From CAYJHC01 sp964369465 (GTDB taxonomy: Bacteria; Bacillota; Clostridia; Peptostreptococcales; Anaerovoracaceae): DNA of 59,051 bases. The stretch spans positions 1 through 59,051 of the forward strand of contig CAYJEX010000010.1 of NCBI GenBank assembly GCA_964369465.1, written 5' to 3'. Below are positions 44,801 to 51,418 of this stretch, in pieces (positions within the stretch are counted from its first letter, which is position 1; each line of letters starts with the position of its first letter). The notes below the pieces were generated by a model. That model was not told where the DNA came from, searched no databases, and saw only the letters and a program-made list of their open reading frames with translations. Both the position numbers and the translations under genes were made by a program.

Positions 44801-46404
44801 AACTTTTAGCAGATGAAAAAAATGTTGGAATCACAATAACAGATTCTATTTCTTCCGAACTATATTATGCTAACGAAACAGCTTTTCACCTATTTGATAT
44901 AGCCCCTATAGAACTTGAGAATGCTAATTTTCCTGTTGTTGTTCAAGAATTTTGTCAAATTTCCGACAAGGAAAACAAAGAAAGTTACAGTGACCTTTTC
45001 ATCACTTCTACTGGTACTGCATTAAAAATGGTCTCATCTTCTATCTTATGGATGGGCAAAAATGCAACAATGAAATATTTTTATGATGTTTCAAGCGAGA
45101 CAAGCGTACTTCACAATTCTGAAATGGAAAAAACTGCTTTAGAAATTGCATTGCATCAAAACAAGGTTTCATATATTCGTTACAATATATTAGACGACAC
45201 TGCGGAACTTGCCGAAGAAAGGCTGTCTGATTATTATGGGAGCAAAACAGTAAAAGATTTTTCTTATGTCGCACCTAAATTCCTTCTTGATGAAGGTAGC
45301 AGCGATTCTTTTTCCAAGCTTCTTGCAAAAATAACAGATGGTTCCCCAAGCGTGAACCCAATATATATAAAATTCCAGGGCCTTCCTAATCGATGGTTTG
45401 TATGCGAATACACCTTATTACAAGATGAATTTAGTAATTCAAAAGAAGCCATTATCTCATATAGAGACATTACAGAAAATAGAGAAAAAGAACTTGCACT
45501 TGAGCGAGTGAAAAATCTTACACGCTGGCAAATTTCAACAGACAGTATATTATACGAAGCAAATGTTACAGAAGGAATCTTCGAATATTCAAGTGAAAAA
45601 GGCGGAATGGATTCCTTTATAGAAAAATACGGTTCCGCTAATATGGATTCCGCTATTGAAGCTACCTCGAAAAATTTTGTAATTCCAAAATTCAGAAAAA
45701 GCTACTTGAACTTCTATAACCGCGACAGAATACTAAAACTATATGAAAATGGAATACTTGAAGATTCGATAGATATTCAAACATCTTCTAATGATACTGT
45801 TTCGTGGTTTAGGCAAAAAGCATCTTTTGCAATGGATCCGTTTTCAAAGAACTTAAAAATATTTATCAACTATTATAATGTCGACAAAGAATACGAGACT
45901 ATTGAAAACTTAACATCTGCGGCCAACACCGATTCTTTGACTGGTTTATTAAATAAAAAACAAACAGAAAAATTAATCAAATCAACTATATCTAATTTGA
46001 AAGAAAACGACTCCGCAGCATTATTCATTATAGACATTGACAATTTCAAGAGAATAAACGATGATCACGGCCATTTGTCAGGTGACAATATATTAAAAGA
46101 AGTTTCTTCAAGGCTGAAAACTATTTTTAGAGAGAGCGATATACTAGGGAGAATGGGTGGTGATGAATTCATGGCATTTGTTTCTCCAATACGAAGTATT
46201 GATTCTATAAAACAAAAGGCAGAACAAATTCAAATTTCATTGTCCAAGCCATATGGTGAATTTGATTTTACATCAAGTATTGGCGCCACAATGTGTACTA
46301 ATCAAAATTGCGAATTTGAAAAACTGTATGCCGCTACCGACAAGGAGTTATACAAGGCTAAGAACGCAGGAAAAAACAGATACTCCATCTCTGAACTAAA
46401 ATAA
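41827..46404 (+). CDS. membrane cyclic-di-GMP sensor: two SBP domains, GGDEF-EAL-PAS-GGDEF
   Basis: A 1525-residue membrane protein. Order (rough residues): signal/anchor 5-28; two tandem family-3 solute-binding domains outside the cell (35-255 and 268-490); a membrane helix (499-520); a degenerate GGDEF (534-690, GKDTF for GGDEF near 604); an EAL phosphodiesterase (705-945) with EAL in GAEALVRW, SVNIS, IEITETA, DDFGAGG, KIDKAF, AEGIE and GQGYF all intact; PAS-like regions (985-1340); and a C-terminal GGDEF (1365-1525) with intact MGGDEF and an RESD inhibitory I-site five residues before it. It can probably both make and break cyclic-di-GMP in response to an extracellular ligand, perhaps an amino acid. 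AAGGAG seven bases before the ATG fixes the start. Confidence 0.93.
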   Translation: MLFVKRIISIFILFTIIAVSALPVLAVVHEEDRKVVKIAYLADHGIVDDPYIKGNEGYGFEYFEEIAQYSGHDYEYVETDIETAISMLNSGEVDLYAPATMTEERLQQYDFVPHIFGYESICIFALDSSPYFYQDRETFDGLRIGLSKGIVFEEHFDIYLEENNIDIEKVYFTDSNYYEMLESGKCDLVLGASLYPQDGIKIVDKVGKEPFYYMTQKGNDELISEIMYGVEQIEKEQNYFAEGLYLKYYGSFESGQGTITRDELDALSYKDVYSCGYNINHYPVSYLNDDGEPDGFAIDIMDEIARQAGIEIAYVPIGGDLNYDESTLDFTTCIINNNDTGQGHYTDSYISLPMVALRKSEVLPDEVQTIASLDYETLNISEFTNSNYPNSTVIKTKSMEENLDLFYSNEVDCLVLSSRVVNSILDTINTDEYDIDALPISLPIGITVSYDLPYDIFSTINKLVSGLDPIFIEDAVISSIANLPIERNLWQNIVNYKDELILAGAIFVSISLFLYLLQAKRKRDALNTILEIDPLTGHMTRYKFLLEANKILSTAKPEEYALLVIDIDNFKSINKTCGYDVGDKVLISIANSINEIIDDKSLLCRDGKDTFLILIHNTDEVLSIENRFNNDSIILDALNSIVEHKTSVSFSHGVYLIKDPSEDMDMMIDCASIARLQGKQTHGATTFFYTEEMHQNQLHQNKVVDEMENALKNNEFFIVLQPKYALDTEKIIGAEALVRWRDSNGEIIFPDKFIPIFEQNGFIAKLDLYVFECTCALLEKPEFKDITLSVNISVATVQNEDCSKNYMNILKKYNLNPNQIEIEITETAVSTNFDLINKRISDFKNCGFTISVDDFGAGGSTLNRLRDMEIDIIKIDKAFIDNNLTSEKGLAIVNSIITLSKQLNLSTVAEGIETLEQKEALLHLNCEIGQGYFFSKPISVDDFILLLKSHNSKINSSTKTTASTIAKKDNIPSLPELPLKIETHNEKTEIWKLLADEKNVGITITDSISSELYYANETAFHLFDIAPIELENANFPVVVQEFCQISDKENKESYSDLFITSTGTALKMVSSSILWMGKNATMKYFYDVSSETSVLHNSEMEKTALEIALHQNKVSYIRYNILDDTAELAEERLSDYYGSKTVKDFSYVAPKFLLDEGSSDSFSKLLAKITDGSPSVNPIYIKFQGLPNRWFVCEYTLLQDEFSNSKEAIISYRDITENREKELALERVKNLTRWQISTDSILYEANVTEGIFEYSSEKGGMDSFIEKYGSANMDSAIEATSKNFVIPKFRKSYLNFYNRDRILKLYENGILEDSIDIQTSSNDTVSWFRQKASFAMDPFSKNLKIFINYYNVDKEYETIENLTSAANTDSLTGLLNKKQTEKLIKSTISNLKENDSAALFIIDIDNFKRINDDHGHLSGDNILKEVSSRLKTIFRESDILGRMGGDEFMAFVSPIRSIDSIKQKAEQIQISLSKPYGEFDFTSSIGATMCTNQNCEFEKLYAATDKELYKAKNAGKNRYSISELK

Positions 46405-46440
46405 TAGAAGAACCTGGGATAATCCCAGGTTCTTCTATTA
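46403..46440 (+). terminator. terminator of the cyclic-di-GMP sensor gene
   Basis: AATAGAAGAACCTGGG pairs perfectly with CCCAGGTTCTTCTATT, a stem of about 17 bp that opens directly at the stop codon. It may also stop the convergent small membrane gene. Confidence 0.88.
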
Positions 46441-46488
46441 TTTCACTCTATTTTCATCTAGTTAAACAAGTTCTCATTATCAATATAT

Positions 46489-46749
46489 TTAACGTGTTAT
46501 TATATATCCAATAGCTATAATTTGAATTATCGTAGATACTAAAACCAAAACACCACATAAAATCACTATCAAAGTAACACCCTTTTTTTCAGGGTCATGA
46601 TAATTTTTTGCAGCAACAAAAAATCCAAATGTCAAGAAAATACCTGCAATAATACGGCCAAGCATTTCGTCCATTATTCCAATCATTGGCAACACAATAA
46701 AAATTCCAGCTAAAACGAATAGTCCTAGCATTATCTTCTTCAAAATCAT
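46489..46749 (-). CDS. small membrane protein, 86 residues
   Basis: I do not recognise a family. From the ATG at 46749 (AAAGGAG seven bases upstream) the product has 86 residues and three hydrophobic stretches (about 5-21, 27-47 and 58-82), with a short Lys/Asp/Glu-rich loop (NYHDPEKKG). The layout suggests a three-helix membrane protein. It has its own promoter (46795-46823) and is convergent to the cyclic-di-GMP sensor gene. No partner is evident. Confidence 0.7.
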   Translation of the reverse strand: MILKKIMLGLFVLAGIFIVLPMIGIMDEMLGRIIAGIFLTFGFFVAAKNYHDPEKKGVTLIVILCGVLVLVSTIIQIIAIGYIITR

Positions 46750-46794
46750 ATTGAAACTCCTTTTTATAATCATTAATATAAAATTTCTTACATA

Positions 46795-46823
46795 ATTATA
46801 CCACTATACCAACTTGATGTATA
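46795..46823 (-). promoter_or_regulatory. promoter of the small membrane protein gene
   Basis: Minus strand: TATACA, 17 bases, extended -10 TGG-TATAAT. Confidence 0.5.
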
Positions 46824-47032
46824 CATATATTTTTATTTACTAAGCTTGTCTATTTACTTCATATTTATTCACTCAACTTATATTTTTTAATATCAATAGA
46901 AAAATATAAAAAATATTCAAAAACTCGATTTGTAACTGTCAATGCATCTTAATACAAAATCCAAAATATTTGCAAGTCTTTTTTGAAATTTAAATTTGAT
47001 AAAAGCATAACTAAAGACTAATTGCATTTTTC
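46824..47032. other. intergenic stretch upstream of the alpha/beta hydrolase
   Basis: About 210 AT-rich bases between two divergent promoters. I see no coding frame, hairpin with T-run or repeat worth naming. Confidence 0.5.
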
Positions 47033-47061
47033 TTGCACTATATAGAAACAAATGCTATAAT
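47033..47061 (+). promoter_or_regulatory. promoter of the alpha/beta hydrolase gene
   Basis: TTGCAC (47033-47038), 17 bases, TATAAT (47056-47061). The promoter sits inside the longest possible frame (which opens with this TTG), showing that the true start must be downstream. Confidence 0.75.
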
Positions 47062-47101
47062 CAATACAACTTGTATTTTCGATTTTATGGAGAAAAAAGA
47101 G

Positions 47102-47992
47102 ATGAACGACAAATTACAACCTGAAATGGTAATTGATTGGACCGAAAATTATATAGAGCTTGATACTGGAGTGACCTTGGCATATATGACATGTGGCCCT
47201 GCAAATGGGTCTCCCTTGGTATTTATACATGGTGCAACAGATAGCAGATACTCTTGGTCCCAATTAGCACCTCTCTTAGCAAACGAAGGTTATCGCTGTT
47301 ATATCCTCGAACTTAGAGGACATGGTAGTTCCACCAAAACAAACAATGGAGGAAGCGATTATAATGTAAAAGTTTTTGCAAAAGACATTATTAGCTTTTT
47401 TGACAAACTCAACTTGAATAATTTTTCACTTATAGGCAATTCACTAGGATCATTTATTATTCAAGAATTACTTATTTCTATTCCTAAAAAAATCAACAAA
47501 GCTGTATTATTAGCCTCAGGGTTAGGTTTAAAAGACAACGTTGTATTAAATTGGTTGACTAAAGGGGGCACATTAGAAGTTGTAAATGTTCATTTCGCAG
47601 GACTTCCAGCATATAAAGACGAAGGTAAATTGCCAGATGCTTTTCTCAAAGTCTGGGCTATGACATCAAACGAAGATCGTAACTTCGCAAATGCTATATA
47701 TCAAAATGCAAAATCATTACCATACGAAACTTGGGTAGGCGTATTTGAAAACACAAGCAAATTCTATAACGAAGGCAGACTTTCTAATATCACACAGCCT
47801 CTACTTATAATTTGGGGAAGTGATGATGCCTTTTTCACCAAAGAAGAGAGAGCTCATTTTCTAGCACAATTTGAATCAGCCTCAATAAAACACTTTGAAA
47901 TTGAAGGCGGGAGCCATAATGTCCATTGGGATAGCAAAAAAAATTGCAATATTATATGCACTTCTATTTTGAAATTCCTAAACGAAGAGTAA
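47102..47992 (+). CDS. alpha/beta-fold hydrolase
   Basis: A 296-residue hydrolase. The oxyanion-side motif VFIHGATDSRYSW, the nucleophile elbow LIGNSLGSFI (GNSLG, Ser near 120), an aspartate in IIWGSDDAFF and the final histidine in EGGSHNVHW form a complete catalytic triad. No signal peptide, so it acts in the cytosol. Substrate unknown; esterase, lactonase or related activity is possible. GGAG precedes the ATG at 47102, and the promoter just upstream excludes the longer frame. Single gene. Confidence 0.88.
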   Translation: MNDKLQPEMVIDWTENYIELDTGVTLAYMTCGPANGSPLVFIHGATDSRYSWSQLAPLLANEGYRCYILELRGHGSSTKTNNGGSDYNVKVFAKDIISFFDKLNLNNFSLIGNSLGSFIIQELLISIPKKINKAVLLASGLGLKDNVVLNWLTKGGTLEVVNVHFAGLPAYKDEGKLPDAFLKVWAMTSNEDRNFANAIYQNAKSLPYETWVGVFENTSKFYNEGRLSNITQPLLIIWGSDDAFFTKEERAHFLAQFESASIKHFEIEGGSHNVHWDSKKNCNIICTSILKFLNEE

Positions 47993-48133
47993 TCTCGCAA
48001 ATGTCTTGCAACTCACAACTGGTAACTGGTAAAGCAAAATATATTGCGATTAATAAAACATGTTACAGAATAAATTTCACCTTGATATTTCTGTAATTAC
48101 ATTGCAATCACCCCAACTTAAATTAAAACACAA

Positions 48134-48170
48134 AAAAATCCTTCTGAATATTTGCAAAAGGATTTTCTAT
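48134..48170 (+). terminator. terminator between hydrolase and zinc-ribbon genes
   Basis: AAAATCCTT pairs with AAGGATTTT (9 bp, 14-base loop), followed by CTATTTTCT. It lies between convergent genes. Confidence 0.65.
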
Positions 48171-48192
48171 TTTCTATGTGATGTATTTCAAT

Positions 48193-49392
48193 TTATAAAT
48201 ACCCGCCCACATCTGAATTTGGCACATACCACATTCCTATCCATTTCCCGTGGCTACAACCGAAATATTCATATCGCGTTTCCGCTCTTCCTCCAGTTGC
48301 ATCATGATGAGCTTTCGCCGCTTTATCTGCTGCATTTTTTGCCGCAGAACTCGAATTAAAATGTGTCGCTCCATAGTAATGAGAACACGTAGATGCCACG
48401 CTTGATGAGCCTGAACTAGAACTAGAGCTAGAACTAGAAGTTGTTGTTTTCTCCTTTACTACAACTGAAAGTTCTAAAGTACCTATATTCCCGCTTTGGT
48501 CTACCGCCTTCGCTGTAACTTTATACGTTCCATGAGTGTTCAATTTGACATCATCATCTTCAAAAGTAAGTTCATACGTTCCTAACTCCGTTACCGAAAC
48601 CATAGATTCATATTTTATTTCACTTACTCCTTCAGTCACTTCTATATCTTTCGTTTGTTCAATCACAGGCGCAACTGTATCTTCAATTATCATACTCACA
48701 ACAACAGTTTGATCCTCAAATACTATTTCAACAGAATATATTCCTACACTCAAATATCCTTTTTCATCTTCGGTAAATGTTGGGATATCGCCAAAACTCA
48801 TACTGCTATAATTTTCTTGTAGTTCATTAGATTCCTTCTCTGACAAACTAGGATTATCCCAATCGATGAAGTCATCTACGTATATATCATTCAAATCATC
48901 ATTATTTATTCCATACTCTACTCTATAATCAATAGCATGGTCGTTCAAGTCAAACGAATTCACAGACAAAGCGGCAAAAATACCAATTCCAGAAGCGATA
49001 ACCACAACTACAATTCCTACTATGATCCATGGAAGCGCTCTTCCCTTCTTTTTTATTTTCTGTGGAGGCATTTGATTTGAAGATACAAATTGAGTATTAC
49101 TCTCTTGATTTGTTGGCATTTGAGTTTCTGGTTGTAAATTTTCTACAACTTGACTTTGTACAGCTGGGATTTCTTCGGCTATGTTTTCTTCAGCTGGAAT
49201 TTCCTCATCTACTTTTTCTACTGGTAGGACCTGTTCAGATGAGGGTTCCAATTCTATATTATCTTTTGGTACGTTTATTTCTTCTTCTATAATATTATTT
49301 TCATCAACTATATTGTCCGTGTTATTATGCCCACACTGAGGGCAAAAAGCTTCTCCAGACCCAATTTTACTTCCGCACTGCTCACAAAACAT
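48193..49392 (-). CDS. zinc-ribbon, membrane-anchored protein with unrecognised C-terminal domain
   Basis: A 399-residue protein in five parts: an N-terminal zinc ribbon (C3, C6, C17, C20); an acidic Glu/Pro/Gln-rich cytoplasmic linker (24-115); one membrane helix (about 119-141); an extracellular region with an Ig-like fold suggested at about 238-312 (DTVAPVIEQTKDIEVTEG and GTYKVTAKAVDQSGNIG are typical of surface Ig-like repeats); a Ser-rich linker (319-334); and a C-terminal stretch of about 65 residues with two cysteines (C336, C379) and many His, Tyr and Ala residues that I do not recognise. GGAGGT four bases before the ATG at 49392 fixes the start. Function unknown. Confidence 0.75.
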   Translation of the reverse strand: MFCEQCGSKIGSGEAFCPQCGHNNTDNIVDENNIIEEEINVPKDNIELEPSSEQVLPVEKVDEEIPAEENIAEEIPAVQSQVVENLQPETQMPTNQESNTQFVSSNQMPPQKIKKKGRALPWIIVGIVVVVIASGIGIFAALSVNSFDLNDHAIDYRVEYGINNDDLNDIYVDDFIDWDNPSLSEKESNELQENYSSMSFGDIPTFTEDEKGYLSVGIYSVEIVFEDQTVVVSMIIEDTVAPVIEQTKDIEVTEGVSEIKYESMVSVTELGTYELTFEDDDVKLNTHGTYKVTAKAVDQSGNIGTLELSVVVKEKTTTSSSSSSSSSGSSSVASTCSHYYGATHFNSSSAAKNAADKAAKAHHDATGGRAETRYEYFGCSHGKWIGMWYVPNSDVGGYL

Positions 49393-49485
49393 ATTTACCT
49401 CCAATTCAATTTTGACTACTATACTTGTAACACATATCAATTGAATTACATTGTTTTTCTAGTAACTCTTTATCTTACAATTAGT

Positions 49486-50742
49486 TTATTTTACAACTTT
49501 TCGAATATTCAATTTTTCTAATGGTTCTGGTTTAGCGAAAAAATACCCTTGAGAATACTCTATACCATACTTCAATACAATATCTTGAATTTCTTCATTT
49601 TCCACAAACTCAGCAACCGTTGCAGAGTTAATCAACTTAGCCATGCTACTTATCGCTTCTACGATCGTTCTACTATCTTGACTTGTAGCTATTGTTTTAA
49701 TTATATTTCCGTCAATTTTAATAACATCTGGTTTCAATGTAATTATTGACGAGTAAGTTGCATAACCAACTCCAAAGTCATCAAGTGATATTTTGCACCC
49801 TAAAGCCCGTACTTCAGTCAAAAATTCGAACAACACGTCATTTCCATTGTAATTTTCAGTTTCTACAAACTCAATAACAACCTTTTCTGGTTGTGGATGC
49901 TGCTTTATTCTCTCAACTATCCATTTTCTAAATTGTTCAGATTCTATGTCTAGCAAAGAGATGTTAAAACTTAATTCAGCGTCTAACCCAGCAAAATCGC
50001 TTAATGCTTTATCAATAATTATTTTACTTAATGATAAATATACTTTTAGTTCCTTAGATGTTTCTAAATACTCAGCTGGCACACATATATTACCATTTTG
50101 ATCAAATACTCTCATTAACGCTTCATATTTGCTAATTTCTTTCGAATCATTATTATATATCCCTTGATAATATGGAAGGATTTTGTCATTTTCGATTGCA
50201 TGATTCAAAAGATCCAATATTCTTACATTCTTTTCAAGATCTTTCTTTAATATATCTCTTTCATTAGACACTTCTATAAAATTTGTTTGTTGATCTTTTT
50301 TCAGATAAAACGCACTCATTACTTGATCGACTAAATCATCGCCTTGCGCTACAGCAAATCTTGAAACGCCACTAAGTCCCGTTTGTTCTCCTCTAATCAA
50401 TTCATACTGTTCGTGATTCGTTTTCATTAAATTATAAAAATCTTCGTAACTAATATCATCATTAGCAACTGCCATGAAAGTTCTATACGTATGTACATAT
50501 ACGTGTATTATGTTATCAATTCCCATCATTTGATATGCTTGATTCCCCATTGCTAATATTTCAGCACTAGTTGCGTTATATTCCTTTTCTCCAAAAGTTG
50601 CTATCATCATATCAGCGTTAAGAACTTCTGTCATGCAAATTTTATTAAATTTCTTTTCTTTATTGTCAATTAAAAATTGCTCGTAACTTAATATCTTAAA
50701 CCTACTGTCAATTAATTTTCCATTATTATCAATATTACTCAT
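49486..50742 (-). CDS. EAL-domain cyclic-di-GMP phosphodiesterase with degenerate GGDEF-like N-terminus
   Basis: A 418-residue soluble protein. Residues about 10-165 look like a remnant GGDEF-type domain without the GGDEF motif; a short coiled coil (about 165-190) leads to an EAL domain (about 190-415) with catalytic parts intact: YEALMRV, FNISLLD, EFVETENY, LDDFGVG, KIDGNI, AEFVEN and SQGYFFAKP. It should hydrolyse cyclic-di-GMP to pGpG. The ATG at 50742 follows AGAAGGAG by seven bases; the longer frame adds 23 residues upstream of this site. It lies about 3 kb from the large cyclic-di-GMP sensor gene, on the other strand, and upstream of the zinc-ribbon gene. Confidence 0.9.
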   Translation of the reverse strand: MSNIDNNGKLIDSRFKILSYEQFLIDNKEKKFNKICMTEVLNADMMIATFGEKEYNATSAEILAMGNQAYQMMGIDNIIHVYVHTYRTFMAVANDDISYEDFYNLMKTNHEQYELIRGEQTGLSGVSRFAVAQGDDLVDQVMSAFYLKKDQQTNFIEVSNERDILKKDLEKNVRILDLLNHAIENDKILPYYQGIYNNDSKEISKYEALMRVFDQNGNICVPAEYLETSKELKVYLSLSKIIIDKALSDFAGLDAELSFNISLLDIESEQFRKWIVERIKQHPQPEKVVIEFVETENYNGNDVLFEFLTEVRALGCKISLDDFGVGYATYSSIITLKPDVIKIDGNIIKTIATSQDSRTIVEAISSMAKLINSATVAEFVENEEIQDIVLKYGIEYSQGYFFAKPEPLEKLNIRKVVK

Positions 50743-50782
50743 GTGATTGCTCCTTCTTAATTTCGGAATTACTACCTCTATA

Positions 50783-50811
50783 ATTATAACACATCCAATG
50801 TGAATTAACAA
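50783..50811 (-). promoter_or_regulatory. promoter of the EAL gene
   Basis: Minus strand: TTGTTA, 17 bases, extended -10 TGT-TATAAT. The spacer holds a small inverted repeat CACAT-CCA-ATGTG (50790-50802). Confidence 0.7.
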
Positions 50812-50851
50812 ACAGACTCAACACTCTTTCAACTATTCAAACTATAGCAAA

Positions 50852-51382
50852 TTAACGTTTCTCATATACTAAATCAACAATTCCATTGTAGTTTTGAGTC
50901 GACTTAAGTTTAAGTTTAGTCTCTATGTTTGATTCTCCAAATAACTTAATTCCTCCGCCCAAAATTGTAGGTATTACGCTAATTGTATACTCATCAATCA
51001 AATCACTTTTGTGCAACTGATTGATGATGCTTGCACCTCCACAAATCCAAATGTCCTTCCCTTCTTCAAGTTTTAATTTTGAAATAAGTGTAGAAACGTT
51101 TTCTGATGTAAATACAATTTCATTTGTACTACTTAATTCCCTATGTGTCACTACATAACTCGTTTTGCCTATATACGCCCACTCCTCCGGAGATAGTTCG
51201 GTTACAATTTGACTATATGTATTGTACCCCAAAACCACAGTATCAATCGTTTCGTAAAATTTAGGATAACTTCCAAAGTTTTCGGGGTCACTTCCATCAC
51301 CACCTAAAAAAGAAACTCCACCATTCATATCTGCAACATATCCATCCAAACTCATAGCAATATATGCTTTTACTTTCTTCAT
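50852..51382 (-). CDS. dihydrofolate reductase-fold protein (RibD C-terminal family)
   Basis: A 176-residue protein of the RibD C-terminal/YyaP-type family. It has the opening KAYIAMSLDGYVADMNGGVSFL and the NADPH-site glycine loop WICGGASIINQL, as in dihydrofolate reductase folds. Members reduce pteridine- or riboflavin-precursor-like substrates, but most, like this one, have no assigned role. AAGGAGATGAAAA precedes the ATG. It sits between the antiporter and EAL genes on the same strand, with no clear functional link. Confidence 0.85.
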   Translation of the reverse strand: MKKVKAYIAMSLDGYVADMNGGVSFLGGDGSDPENFGSYPKFYETIDTVVLGYNTYSQIVTELSPEEWAYIGKTSYVVTHRELSSTNEIVFTSENVSTLISKLKLEEGKDIWICGGASIINQLHKSDLIDEYTISVIPTILGGGIKLFGESNIETKLKLKSTQNYNGIVDLVYEKR

Positions 51383-51418
51383 TTTTCATCTCCTTAAATC
51401 TGGAACATTTTAAATCAT

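Noticed and set aside
47033..47101. Longer N-terminus for the alpha/beta hydrolase from the TTG at 47033
   Set aside because: This TTG is the -35 of a consensus promoter whose -10 lies at 47056-47061, so the segment is not translated.
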